Assembly (NCBI RefSeq): GCF_004118325.1
Contig: NZ_RDFA01000004.1
Location: 248,001 to 312,000 of the forward strand
Direction: 5' to 3'
Source of the DNA: Halorientalis pallida
Lineage (GTDB): Archaea > Halobacteriota > Halobacteria > Halobacteriales > Haloarculaceae
DNA length: 64,000 nt
Below are positions 53,167 to 62,116 of this stretch, one piece after another (positions within the stretch are counted from its first letter, which is position 1; each line of letters begins with the position of its first letter). The position numbers and the translations under genes are program-made. The notes under the pieces are model-generated. The model was not told where the DNA came from and did no database searches. It saw nothing but the letters and a program-made list of their open reading frames with translations.

Positions 53167-54324
53167 GTGGAGACGACACACACCGCGCCGACACGCCGAC
53201 AGTACATCACAGGCGGGAGTGCGCTGGCGGCCGGCGGCCTGCTCGTGGGCTGTTCGGACATCGTGGGCCAGGGAGAGGGGGATAGCGGCGATGGAAACCG
53301 GACGGATTCGGGCGGGTCCTACACGGTCGAGATGGCACCGACGGGCGAGGGCAGCTTCGACAGCGTACCCGAGACGTGGGCGGTCTACTGTCCCGGGTAC
53401 GCGGACATGGGCGTCGCGCTCGGGCAGGCGGACGGCCTGCAGAGCGCCGGCTACAAGCCCCGCTTCTACACCCGCTGGTACGACGAACTCGACGGAGTCA
53501 GCGTCGACAAGGACTCGCTGTACGAACTGTACCAGAGCGGGATCGACCAGGAGATCTTCTTCGAGATGGACGCGGACGTCCACGTGATCGACCCGAACTG
53601 GCTGATCAACAACTTCGACGGCTGGGAACGAACTGACGTCGACGAAATCCGCGACACAGTCGGGCCCTTCGTCGACAACCTCATCTTCCGACAGACGGGC
53701 GTCTGTCACGGGGACTACCGTTACTACTCGATGTACGAGGCCTTCGAGAAGGTCGCCGAGGTGTTCCAGGCGACGGATCGGTACGAGGCATTCGAGTCCC
53801 TCCACGACGAGTACGTCCGGGGCCGGGTCGCAGACGCCCTGCCACCCGAGTCCGAACGTCCCACCGGTCTGTTCGCCCACGCCAACGGCACCGAGCCGGA
53901 GGTGTTCTCCCCGTACCGCTTCGACACCGGCGGGACCAGCGTCAAACACTGGCGTGACCTCGGCGTGAGAGACGCGCTCGTCGGGACCGACGTGCAGGGG
54001 TTCAGCTCGACGAACCGCAAACGCATCGACTACGAGCAGTTGCTCGAAATCGACCCGGACGTCCTCTTGCTCGAGGGCCACGGGAGCAAGACGGCCACCG
54101 AGTTCGAGAACACCGTCGTCGAGTACATGCGCAACCACGACGTGGCGAGTGAACTGACGGCCGTCCAGAACGGCCGCGTCTTCAGAGGCGGTCCGACCTA
54201 CCAGGGACCGATCTACAACCTCTTTCTCGTCGAGCGCGGGGCGAAGGATCGGTACCCGGACCGGTTCTCCGGCGAACTGTTCGACCGCGACCGCGTCGCC
54301 GACATCGTCGCTGGGGCGCTCTGA
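53167..54324 (+). CDS. iron/siderophore ABC transporter substrate-binding lipoprotein
   Basis: A 385-aa periplasmic-binding-type lipoprotein (BtuF/FepB fold). A Tat signal with Arg-Arg (TRRQYITGGSALAAGGLLVG) is followed by a lipobox Cys at residue 29. The mature domain has ETWAVYCPGYADMGVALGQ, EIDPDVLLLEGHGSK and AVQNGRVFRGGP, the closed two-lobe helical-backbone layout. GTG 53167 is the only possible start, as a stop precedes it in frame. First gene of a three-gene operon with permease and ATPase. Ferric siderophore is inferred from the iron-box promoter; cobalamin is possible. Confidence 0.88.
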   Translation: METTHTAPTRRQYITGGSALAAGGLLVGCSDIVGQGEGDSGDGNRTDSGGSYTVEMAPTGEGSFDSVPETWAVYCPGYADMGVALGQADGLQSAGYKPRFYTRWYDELDGVSVDKDSLYELYQSGIDQEIFFEMDADVHVIDPNWLINNFDGWERTDVDEIRDTVGPFVDNLIFRQTGVCHGDYRYYSMYEAFEKVAEVFQATDRYEAFESLHDEYVRGRVADALPPESERPTGLFAHANGTEPEVFSPYRFDTGGTSVKHWRDLGVRDALVGTDVQGFSSTNRKRIDYEQLLEIDPDVLLLEGHGSKTATEFENTVVEYMRNHDVASELTAVQNGRVFRGGPTYQGPIYNLFLVERGAKDRYPDRFSGELFDRDRVADIVAGAL

Positions 54325-54372
54325 GATGCCACCGGGATCGACGGACTACAGTCTGGGGGGTGACCGCTCTCG

Positions 54373-55599
54373 ATGACCGAAGAGGAACGGGCGAGCGAAG
54401 ACGGGGACCGAAGTCTCGCGGATCGGACGACGCCGTGGCGGGCACGCGAGACTGGCGCTGGCGGCGGACTGACGGGCCGTCTGGTCCGCCGGTTCGCGTG
54501 GCTCGACGCCCCGTTGTTCGCCCTGATCCTCGGGAGTACGGCCGTCGTCGTCGTCGGGGGACTCGTGCAGGTCAGCATGGGCTCTTACGAGATGACCATC
54601 GGCCAGGCCTGGGCGGCGGTGTTCAACCCCAACGTCCTGTTCGACCCACAGGCGTGGGACGCGTTCCTGCTCGGCGAGGCCGTCCCGGAGATGCGTACCG
54701 AGAGCCTGATCGTCTGGAACATCCGACTGCCACGGGTGCTCGTCGCGGTTCTCGTCGGCATGAACCTCGCGGTCTCGGGCGCGATCTTCCAGGCCGTGAC
54801 CCGGAACGAACTCGCGAGCCCGTTCATCCTCGGCGTGTCCTCGGGTGCCGGGCTGGCGATCCTGCTGACGCTCGTGGCCTTCGCCGGCGTCACGCTCGTC
54901 GTGCCGCTGGTCGTCACCGAGATCACGCTCGGACTCTCGGCCCTCTTGCCCGTGATCGCCGCGATCGGCGGGATCGCCGCCTTCCTGCTGGTCTACGCCA
55001 TCGCCTGGAAGAACGGGACCTCGCCGGTACGGCTGGTGCTCGCCGGCGTCATCGTCAGCACCGTCTTCGGCTCGCTCCAGACCGCGATGTTCTTCTTCGC
55101 CGATAACATCGGTGTCGTCCAGTCGGCGATCCAGTGGACGACGGGCTCGCTGACCGGCGTCGACTGGGAACAGGTCCGGATCGCGATCCCCTGGACCGTC
55201 TTCGGGCTCGCACTCGCGATCCTGAGCGACAGACAGCTGAACGTCCTCCTGCTGGGCGAGAGTACCGCGAAGTCCCTGGGGATGCGCGTCGAGCGCGCGC
55301 GGTTTGGTCTGTCGGCCGTCGCGGTCCTGCTGGCCGCGGCGAGCATCGCCGTCGCCGGCATCGTCAGCTTCGTCGGCCTGATCGTCCCTCACGTCGTCCG
55401 CAACGTCGTCGGCAGCGACTACCGGAAGCTGCTGATCGGCTGTCTGTTCGCCGGCCCGGCGCTGATGGTCGCCGCCGACGTGGGCGCGCGACTCGCGCTG
55501 CGCCCCACGCAGATCCCCGTCGGCATCGTCACCGGCCTCGTGGGTGGGCCGTACTTCCTCTATCTGATGCGCAGGCAGGAGAACCTGGGTGAGATCTGA
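54373..55599 (+). CDS. FecCD-type ABC transporter permease
   Basis: A 408-aa integral membrane protein with about ten spans, of the FecCD/BtuC family that forms the channel for ferric-siderophore or cobalamin uptake. IWNIRLPRVLVAVLVGMNLAV, GAIFQAVTRNELASPFILGVSSGAGLA (in part TRNELASPFILGVSSG) and the C-terminal GIVSFVGLIVPHVVR are all hallmark segments. The first 40 residues are a charged cytoplasmic extension. Its stop codon overlaps the ATPase start by 1 nt. Confidence 0.92.
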   Translation: MTEEERASEDGDRSLADRTTPWRARETGAGGGLTGRLVRRFAWLDAPLFALILGSTAVVVVGGLVQVSMGSYEMTIGQAWAAVFNPNVLFDPQAWDAFLLGEAVPEMRTESLIVWNIRLPRVLVAVLVGMNLAVSGAIFQAVTRNELASPFILGVSSGAGLAILLTLVAFAGVTLVVPLVVTEITLGLSALLPVIAAIGGIAAFLLVYAIAWKNGTSPVRLVLAGVIVSTVFGSLQTAMFFFADNIGVVQSAIQWTTGSLTGVDWEQVRIAIPWTVFGLALAILSDRQLNVLLLGESTAKSLGMRVERARFGLSAVAVLLAAASIAVAGIVSFVGLIVPHVVRNVVGSDYRKLLIGCLFAGPALMVAADVGARLALRPTQIPVGIVTGLVGGPYFLYLMRRQENLGEI

Positions 55600-56543
55600 T
55601 GGGGGAACGCGGATTCGCCACGGACGGCGGCGTCGGCTCGACACTGGGTGGGGACGACGACGGAGATGGGACCGACGACAGCCCCGCGACCGACAGCGAC
55701 GGGGGCGGCGCGAGCGAGTTCGGCGGCGAGGACATCGTGGTCGGCTATCCAAACGCCGACGAGCCGGTGGTCGACGGCGAGTCGATCCGCGTCCCGCCGG
55801 GCGAGGTGACCGCCCTCGTCGGCCCCAACGGGAGCGGCAAGAGCACCCTGCTGAAGGGGCTTGCCGACCAGTTGTCCCTGGACCGGGGCACCGTCCGGGT
55901 CGACGGCACCGAGGTCCACGAACTCGGGGCGAAGCGACTCGCCCGGAAACTCGGCCTGCTCTCGCAGGACAACGCCGCGCCCAACAGCATCACCGTCGAG
56001 AAACTGGTCGCACACGGCCGGTATCCCCACCGCGGCGCGTTCGAGTCGCTGTCAGACGCCGATCGAGACGCCATCGACCGCGCCATCTCGATGGCCGGCG
56101 TCGACCACCTCCGGGACCGCGAGGTCGGGAGCCTCAGCGGCGGCCAACAGCAACTGGCCTGGATCGCCATGGCGCTGGCTCAGGAGACCGACGTACTCCT
56201 GCTCGACGAACCGACGACGTTCCTCGACCTGCGCCACCAGCTCCAGGTGATGGAGATCGTCGAACGCCTCCGCGACGAGAGCGAGACGACCGTGGTGCTC
56301 GTGCTCCACGACATCGAGCAGGCGGCCCAGTACGCCGATCACGTCGTCGCGCTCGAAGACGGCGCGATCTGCGCCCGCGGTTCGCCCGAGTCGGTCGTCA
56401 CGGAGGGCCTGCTGGCCGACGTGTTCGGCATCGACGCCGCGGTCACGAGGACCGACCACGGCCCGCAGGTCACGCCGCTGCGGGCGCTCGGCGATGGAGA
56501 CGGCGGGAACGAAACGGGCGAATCGGACGGAGCCGAAGAGTAG
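55599..56543 (+). CDS. ABC transporter ATP-binding protein (FecE/BtuD-type)
   Basis: A 314-aa ATPase that drives the FecCD permease. Walker A GPNGSGKST (about 75-83), Q-loop LLSQDNAAP, signature SLSGGQQQLAWIAMALAQ, Walker B VLLLDEPTTFLD and switch His in LVLHDIEQAAQYAD. The N-terminal 45 residues are an unusual Asp/Gly-rich extension (DDDGDGTDDSPATDSDGGG) before the fold begins at DIVVGYPN; a later start cannot be excluded. The gene ends directly against the convergent GGGP synthase gene. Confidence 0.93.
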   Translation: MGERGFATDGGVGSTLGGDDDGDGTDDSPATDSDGGGASEFGGEDIVVGYPNADEPVVDGESIRVPPGEVTALVGPNGSGKSTLLKGLADQLSLDRGTVRVDGTEVHELGAKRLARKLGLLSQDNAAPNSITVEKLVAHGRYPHRGAFESLSDADRDAIDRAISMAGVDHLRDREVGSLSGGQQQLAWIAMALAQETDVLLLDEPTTFLDLRHQLQVMEIVERLRDESETTVVLVLHDIEQAAQYADHVVALEDGAICARGSPESVVTEGLLADVFGIDAAVTRTDHGPQVTPLRALGDGDGGNETGESDGAEE

Positions 56544-57248
56544 TCAGTTCGCGTCTCGCGCGCCTTCGACGGTCTCGCGGACGGCCTCGACGCCCTCGTC
56601 GTGGACGAGATCGCCGACGATCACCACGTCGGCCTCCTGGGCCATCTGGTGGGCCGAGTCGTAGTCGTGGATGCCGCCGCCGTAGAACAGCGTGGCTTCC
56701 TCCAGGGCCTCGCTTGCCGCCCGGACCTTCGATGGGTCACCCAGCGTGCCCGAGTACTCGACGTAGACGATCTCCTGGCCGAACATCTGTTCGGCGACCT
56801 CGGCGTAGGCGGCCACGTCGTCGGCGTCCTGCTCGCAGTTGGCCCCAGTGTAGGTAGCCACGGACGCCTCCGGGTTGAGGACGATGTACGCCTCCGTCCA
56901 GGTGCGCGACCAGTCGATGTCGTCGTCCAGCCGGACCCACTCCTTGTGTGCGCCGGTCGTCCACGTCACGTCGCCGGCGTTCATCACGATGGGGACGAGG
57001 TAGCCGTCGTGGACGTCGCTGTGGACGACCGAGGACGGGTTGGACGGTTCGATGTACATCGGGATGTCGTACTTGCCGCAGGCCTCGACGACCCGCTCCA
57101 TCTTCTCTTCGGTCATCCCGGTGGTGCCGCCGACCTCGATGGCGTCGGTCCCGGTCGCCGCCACGTCCTCGAACGTCTCACCGTCGACCAGCGACTTGTC
57201 CGGGTCGATCTTCAGGATGTGATCCCACTCCGTCCATGGCCCGCTCAT
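56544..57248 (-). CDS. phosphoglycerol geranylgeranyltransferase (GGGP synthase)
   Basis: A 234-aa TIM-barrel enzyme that joins glycerol-1-phosphate and geranylgeranyl diphosphate, the first committed step of archaeal ether-lipid synthesis. Recognised by [35 protein letters not shown] and [13 protein letters not shown], and the phosphate-binding ends [13 protein letters not shown] and [14 protein letters not shown] 57248 is chosen over one three codons earlier. Single gene; a UbiA enzyme (44.4 kb) could supply the second step but lies far away. Confidence 0.93.
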   Translation of the reverse strand: MSGPWTEWDHILKIDPDKSLVDGETFEDVAATGTDAIEVGGTTGMTEEKMERVVEACGKYDIPMYIEPSNPSSVVHSDVHDGYLVPIVMNAGDVTWTTGAHKEWVRLDDDIDWSRTWTEAYIVLNPEASVATYTGANCEQDADDVAAYAEVAEQMFGQEIVYVEYSGTLGDPSKVRAASEALEEATLFYGGGIHDYDSAHQMAQEADVVIVGDLVHDEGVEAVRETVEGARDAN

Positions 57249-57356
57249 ACCCGGCAATTCCGACGAACCGTGAAAACTACTTCGGAAAGGCAGTCGGACG
57301 CGCCACGCCGCTCTGGGAGTCGGCGAATCGATGGGTCAGTCGCCCTCAGCTGCCAC

Positions 57357-58112
57357 TCATACGGGGCGGCGAGTGCGAGCGCCCCAGCGTTCCACCGCGT
57401 CGGTCTCGGCGATACCGAGCGCCGACAGGACCCCGCCGACGATCGCGACCAGCCAGGCGCGTGGCAAGTCGGCCACGGGCACGAGACCGACGGTCGCGAC
57501 GAGCACGCCGAGCACGAAGACGGCCTGGACGAACACGACGGCACCGGCGGCCCGCACCCGACCGACGCCGGCGCGGCCGCCGACGGCGAGGCACTCCGCG
57601 ACCGCGTGCCCCGAGACGACGACCACCCCGACCAGCGTGACCGACGTTCCGGCGGCCAGGACGGCCGCGAGCGCCGCGCCCTCGACGAACCGGTGGAGCG
57701 CGACGGCCCCCGCGGTCACGTCCGCACAGAGCCCACACCCGCCCCAGGTCGCGACCAGGACGCCTGCGGCTCCGCCCACCACGATACCGACGGCGCCGAC
57801 CGACGGCTGTCGGAGGCCGACCGACAGGACCGCCGTCACGCCGACCGCGACGAGCAGTGCGCCGATCGCGACGTCGAGCCGCCGGGTGCCGTCCGGTGCC
57901 CGGTTTCGTCGCCCCGCGGCGACCACGCCGGCGAGCAACCCGACAGCCGTCACGGCCGCAACCGCAGGCCACGGATCGATCCCGGCGGCATCGCGGGTCG
58001 GGTCGGCTCCGTGCGCGGCGACGGGTGCGACGCCGAGACACGCCCCAGCCAGCGCCGGGAGCGCCGCCGCCACCACCCGACCCCACCGTCTCCGAGACGG
58101 AATGGGCGCCAT
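57357..58112 (-). CDS. ZIP-like membrane protein coupled to PII
   Basis: A 251-aa membrane protein with a signal-like first span and about seven to eight hydrophobic segments. Two motifs recall the metal site of ZIP transporters: HRFVEGAALAAVL and GHAVAECLAVGG (HxxxE in consecutive helices). A short N-terminal exported stretch (GVAPVAAHGADPTRDAAGIDP) and a Cys pair (GGCGLCAD) are also seen. Its ATG overlaps the glnK stop by 1 nt, so it is translated with the PII protein and probably belongs to the amine/ammonium operon. Metal transport is inference from motifs; copper supply for the amine oxidase is an attractive but untested role. Confidence 0.7.
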   Translation of the reverse strand: MAPIPSRRRWGRVVAAALPALAGACLGVAPVAAHGADPTRDAAGIDPWPAVAAVTAVGLLAGVVAAGRRNRAPDGTRRLDVAIGALLVAVGVTAVLSVGLRQPSVGAVGIVVGGAAGVLVATWGGCGLCADVTAGAVALHRFVEGAALAAVLAAGTSVTLVGVVVVSGHAVAECLAVGGRAGVGRVRAAGAVVFVQAVFVLGVLVATVGLVPVADLPRAWLVAIVGGVLSALGIAETDAVERWGARTRRPV

Positions 58113-58462
58113 CAGACCGCGTCTGGACCACGCTTGCCGGTGCGGATCTGGACGGCGTCGTCGACGTCGACGACGAATATCTTCCCGTCGCCAGGGTCGC
58201 CCGTGTGGGCGGCCTCGGAGATGGCGTCGACGACGTCGTCGGCGGGGACGTCGGCGACGACCGTCTCCAGTTTGACCTTCTCGTGGAGGTCGACGACGTA
58301 CTCCTCACCGCGCCACTGACCTTTCTTGACCGGCTGGCTCCCGCGGCCGCGGACGTTCGTCACCGTCAGCGACGGTGCGCCGACCTCCGCCAGGCCCTTT
58401 TTTACCTCGCTGAGCTTCCCCGGTCGGATGAACGCCACGATCATCTGGATGTCGGCGGCCAT
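58112..58462 (-). CDS. glnK: PII family nitrogen regulatory protein
   Basis: A 116-aa PII/GlnK protein. It senses 2-oxoglutarate, ATP and ADP and blocks the ammonium channel with its T-loop. Visible features: [20 protein letters not shown], the T-loop [19 protein letters not shown] with Tyr51, B-loop [23 protein letters not shown] (in part [19 protein letters not shown]). It follows amtB by 2 nt and overlaps the next gene by 1 nt, the usual amtB-glnK order. Confidence 0.94.
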   Translation of the reverse strand: MAADIQMIVAFIRPGKLSEVKKGLAEVGAPSLTVTNVRGRGSQPVKKGQWRGEEYVVDLHEKVKLETVVADVPADDVVDAISEAAHTGDPGDGKIFVVDVDDAVQIRTGKRGPDAV

Positions 58463-58464
58463 CC

Positions 58465-59796
58465 TCAGTCGTCACCCCCGTCGGTGACGGCCGGGCCGTC
58501 GGACGGCTGGCGCGAGCCACCGGTCCCAGCGATGCCGCGGTCGCCGAACTCGGGATAGGTCTCGATGCCGTGTTCCGAGGCGTCCAGCCCTTCGAGTTCC
58601 TCCTCGCGGTCGACCCGTGCCCAGCCGAGGGCTTCGAGCAGGCCGTACGCGACCAGCGTGATCACCGCGGCCCAGGCCGCGAGGACGACGATCCCGACGA
58701 TCTGGATACCGAGTTGGCCGAACGAGAACGCCGCGTTCGTGTTGACGAACGGGACCGCCAGCGCGCTGAGTGCCCCTGCGGACCCGTGAACCGGGAAGAC
58801 GGCACAGACGTCGTCGATCCCGACGCGTTCGAGCACGTCGAAGACCAGCACGACCTGGACGCCGGCGATGAATCCGACGACGAGCGTCGCCGCCCAGCTG
58901 GCGACCGCCGCGATGCTACAGACGCTGACCAGGCCGGCGAGCAGGCCGTTCGCGGTCATGAGCGTGTCGACTTTCCCCTGCCGGACCAGTCCGACCAGCG
59001 CCGCACCGATGCTGCCGGCCCCCATCACGAGCGCCGTGTTGATCGCGACGCGGCCGGCGTACGCGTAGTCGGCGAGTGCCAGCGCACCGGCGTCGGTGAC
59101 CTGGAACACGTTGATCGCGGTCCCGATGTTGAAGCCGTACCAGCCGAACGCGAGGATGAGTGTCCCGAGGACGGCGTAGGGGAGCGAGTGGCCCGGAATC
59201 ACGTTCGCCGTGCCGTCGTCGTCGAACTTGTCCACCCGTGGTCCCACGACGTAGGCGGCGACGAGTCCACAGACTCCACCGACCATGTGGACGACCGTCG
59301 CGCCGGCGAAGTCGATGTAGCCGAGTTGTCCGAGGAAGCCACCGCCCCAGGTCAGTCCGGTCGCCACCGGATAGATGAGCGCCCCGACGAGGACCGTGAA
59401 CACGAGGTAGCCGCCGAGTTGCGCCCGTTCGGCGACGGCCCCGGAGACGATGGACGCCGCGACCATCGAGAACGCCGCACCGAACAGGATCGAGGCCCAC
59501 GCGGTCGACCCGGCCGAGAGGTGGCCGAACGGCGCAGTGATCGCGCTGCCGGAGGTGAGGCTGGCGACGACCGCGGACACCGCGACGCCGACCACGAAGT
59601 ACGCGATGACGCCGACGCCCCACGTGAGGACGTTCTTCGTCAGCTGGTTGGCGACGTTCTTCGAGCGCACCTGGCCGGACTCGAGCATCCCGAAGCCGGC
59701 GTGCATGAAGAACACGAGAGTGGTCGCGACGAACACCCAGACGAGGTTGACCCCCTCGGCGACGACGCCCGGGTCGACCTGTAGCAGGCCCGTCAT
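58465..59796 (-). CDS. amtB: ammonium transporter
   Basis: A 443-aa Amt/Rh channel with about eleven spans. The twin-His pore residues are in [12 protein letters not shown] and [14 protein letters not shown]; the conserved [15 protein letters not shown] loop and the external [15 protein letters not shown] are present. A cytoplasmic acidic tail ([15 protein letters not shown]) ends the protein. It follows the amine oxidase by 1 nt and precedes glnK by 2 nt, so ammonia freed by the oxidase and its uptake are under one promoter. Confidence 0.95.
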   Translation of the reverse strand: MTGLLQVDPGVVAEGVNLVWVFVATTLVFFMHAGFGMLESGQVRSKNVANQLTKNVLTWGVGVIAYFVVGVAVSAVVASLTSGSAITAPFGHLSAGSTAWASILFGAAFSMVAASIVSGAVAERAQLGGYLVFTVLVGALIYPVATGLTWGGGFLGQLGYIDFAGATVVHMVGGVCGLVAAYVVGPRVDKFDDDGTANVIPGHSLPYAVLGTLILAFGWYGFNIGTAINVFQVTDAGALALADYAYAGRVAINTALVMGAGSIGAALVGLVRQGKVDTLMTANGLLAGLVSVCSIAAVASWAATLVVGFIAGVQVVLVFDVLERVGIDDVCAVFPVHGSAGALSALAVPFVNTNAAFSFGQLGIQIVGIVVLAAWAAVITLVAYGLLEALGWARVDREEELEGLDASEHGIETYPEFGDRGIAGTGGSRQPSDGPAVTDGGDD

Positions 59797-59797
59797 C

Positions 59798-61756
59798 TCA
59801 GTCGTCCCCCGTCGAGGTCAGGTCGTGGTCGGTGTGACACGGTTCCGGTGGGAGCGTGATCGACGGATTCTCGTCGAGGAACCCTTCCGGTTTGAGCGAG
59901 AAGCTGGCGATCTCGACCGGCAACACCGGCCAGTCCTCCGCGCGGGTCACGTGATTGACCCCCTGCGTGTACCAGACGACGACGTCCTCGCCGTCGAGGT
60001 CCCGGTCCTGTTCGACCCACTCGGCGAGGCCGCCCGTCTCGTCGTTCTGGTTGGGGTAGTCGCCGGCGGCGTACATCTCGTCCTCGTCGTACTGGGTCGC
60101 CCAGAAGTTGTGGTCGATGAAGCCCGCGCGCTTGCTGGTGCTGGAGTTGGGCCGGGCCGGTGAGACGACGTTGTCGTGTGGTTCGAGTTTGTATCCGCAG
60201 GGACGACCGTAGGAGTTCGTCGTCTCCGTGCTCTCGACACGCCAGTACTTGCCGTTCAGCGGATCGATGTCGTCGGGCGACTGGCCTTCCGTCTCGACGA
60301 GCGTCTCCTCGGCCTTGAACGCCTTCCTGCGCTCGTCACCGACCGGTTCGTTGTGGACTTCCTTGACGCGGTTTGGCGTGCCGTCGATGTCGAAGTCCAG
60401 CCGGAAGTTGAAGTGGTGCTGGTGGATCGGCGTCTTGAGCTGTGGGGCGACGATGGCGTACTCGCCGTTCGTGTCGGTCGCGTCCACGCCCGCGGGCACG
60501 ACCCCGTTCGAGTCGATCCCCGTCAGCCTGACTTCGCCCTCGATGGATCCGTCGGGGTAGAAGTACCAGTAGAACCCGTAGTCGTAGTTGTACACCGTCG
60601 CGATGAACGAGATGACCAGCCGGCGACGCCGACGAATCTCGGTGTGACCCTTCCGCCACTCGGTGTGTTTCCAGAGGACGCCGTCGTCCTCTTCGTGCAT
60701 GCAGACGGCGTTCTCGAGGACGTCCGCCTCGCCGTCGGTGTCGTTCATCACGGCGTCGAAGTAGTGCATCACGCCGAGGCAGTCACACCCCTCCGTCAGC
60801 GTGTTCGCCATCCGACCGACGTGGAACTCCCCGATGTCGAACGCCTCCTTCCAGGAGTGGTTCTCGTCGCTGTCGCCGTACGGAACGGCCATCTCGGAGG
60901 CCGACGCCCGGTGGAGCACCTTCCGTTCTTCCTCGCCGTCGTCGAAGGACACGTCGTGGAAGACCAGGCCCTCCCGGGGCGTCCAGCCGACGCGGAACGA
61001 CCAGTCGAGCCACTCGACCTCGTGGCCGTCGACCTCGAAACTGGGGCCGTCGGGCTGGACGACGTCGAGGTGTTCGAAGTCGTCGCGGGTGTCGACGCGA
61101 TCGGCACGGAAGTCGGCGTCTTCAGGTGGGAGCGGATTCTCCTCGTCGACGACGCCGTTGTCTTCGATCTTCACGACCTCCTCCGCGTCCATGTCGACGA
61201 ACGCGAACAGGCCCTCGATGGGACGGGCGTACCCGTTGTCTTCGGGTTCGGTTCGAATCCAGGAGATAGCCCGGAGGAGCCGCCGATCCTCGTACTCCGG
61301 GGGTTCGAAACCGCTGGCCGGCCAGGGGTCGACGATCGCGAGGTCGAAGTTCTCGACACCGCGTTTGGCCGCCGCCTCCTGCCACTCCGGATCGTTCTTG
61401 ACGATCTCCGCTGCGAGGTCGACTTCGTCGGGGGAGATCGCCGGTTGGACACCCTCCACGTGGTCGACGGACCGGAGTTCGCCGTCGGTGATCGAGACCG
61501 TTGCCTCGTACGTCTCCTCGTCCTGCCGAACGATGATGAACGCGTCCCGCTCGAACGCATCACCAGGTTCGTACGCCTCTACTACCGCTTTCGACGGTTC
61601 GTCGAGGACTACCGTGTGATACACGGCGTCGTCTCCAACGTCCCACTCGGTTTCGAGCACGTTGACCGCGGCCTCGACCTCGCCGCTCGTCAGTGGATCG
61701 AGCGGGTGATCCGGTGCCTCTTCCGCCGCCTCGGTTTGGCTGTGAGTCGTCGTCAT
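59798..61756 (-). CDS. copper amine oxidase (primary-amine oxidase)
   Basis: A 652-aa TPQ enzyme that oxidises primary amines to aldehyde, ammonia and hydrogen peroxide. The TPQ precursor is Tyr391 in TVYNYDYGFYWYF. Copper ligands are His445 and His447 in TPIHQHHFNF and the His in GVNHVTRAEDWPVLP. The base is Asp307 in EAFDIGEFHVG by alignment to the Arthrobacter enzyme. A conserved Cys pair (GCDCLG and AVCMHEED) is kept. No signal peptide, so the protein is cytoplasmic. First gene of the operon with amtB, glnK and the ZIP-like gene. Divergent from a TrmB-like regulator across 345 bp. Confidence 0.93.
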   Translation of the reverse strand: MTTTHSQTEAAEEAPDHPLDPLTSGEVEAAVNVLETEWDVGDDAVYHTVVLDEPSKAVVEAYEPGDAFERDAFIIVRQDEETYEATVSITDGELRSVDHVEGVQPAISPDEVDLAAEIVKNDPEWQEAAAKRGVENFDLAIVDPWPASGFEPPEYEDRRLLRAISWIRTEPEDNGYARPIEGLFAFVDMDAEEVVKIEDNGVVDEENPLPPEDADFRADRVDTRDDFEHLDVVQPDGPSFEVDGHEVEWLDWSFRVGWTPREGLVFHDVSFDDGEEERKVLHRASASEMAVPYGDSDENHSWKEAFDIGEFHVGRMANTLTEGCDCLGVMHYFDAVMNDTDGEADVLENAVCMHEEDDGVLWKHTEWRKGHTEIRRRRRLVISFIATVYNYDYGFYWYFYPDGSIEGEVRLTGIDSNGVVPAGVDATDTNGEYAIVAPQLKTPIHQHHFNFRLDFDIDGTPNRVKEVHNEPVGDERRKAFKAEETLVETEGQSPDDIDPLNGKYWRVESTETTNSYGRPCGYKLEPHDNVVSPARPNSSTSKRAGFIDHNFWATQYDEDEMYAAGDYPNQNDETGGLAEWVEQDRDLDGEDVVVWYTQGVNHVTRAEDWPVLPVEIASFSLKPEGFLDENPSITLPPEPCHTDHDLTSTGDD

Positions 61757-62101
61757 ATTTTTACTAATTTACGAATTTTCTGAATTCCCAGCCACTATTC
61801 TCCCAAACGCACCACGCTTACACAGCATTATGCATCAGAACCAGACGAACCGGGAGTTGATATGAATGGTTCACCACCGCGGAGTGGTAAACGTCTGACC
61901 GGGCGTCTGGACGCCCAGGGCGGACGTTCGACGAATCACCGGCACGGCGGACGGGGCGACGGGAATAAACACATAAATTTTTTAAATCTACCCATATCCA
62001 CAACATTTAGTCATTTATCCGAGTTTAGAGACAATATTCACCATACAATGTGGCATTATATTAGGAAAACCTACATTGATGTCGAAGTTCAGTGATGGCA
62101 C
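61757..62101. promoter_or_regulatory. divergent regulatory region between amine oxidase and TrmB-like gene
   Basis: This 345-bp non-coding stretch is much more AT-rich than its surroundings from 61970 on. It holds a two-step hairpin at 61889-61927 (aacgtc/gacgtt outside gggcgtc-tg-gacgccc), a weaker accac/gtggt repeat just left of it, a TATA-like attatatta at 62055-62063, and tagg-aaaa-ccta at 62062-62073 within an outer caatgt/acattg pair. Candidate binding sites for the regulator. Confidence 0.5.
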
Positions 62102-62116
62102 GTGACGTCCGACGGT

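Noticed and set aside
53153-53587. ATG start inside the iron-box palindrome for a 144-aa protein
   Set aside because: Frame gives Arg-rich shadow sequence; the Tat lipoprotein frame begins at GTG 53167.
60176-61783. 535-codon plus-strand frame opposite the amine oxidase
   Set aside because: Shadow frame; all copper amine oxidase motifs are on the minus strand.
61862-62095. Small 77-codon frame in the AT-rich divergent region
   Set aside because: It runs through the hairpin, TATA box and AT-rich promoter, and has no coding character.
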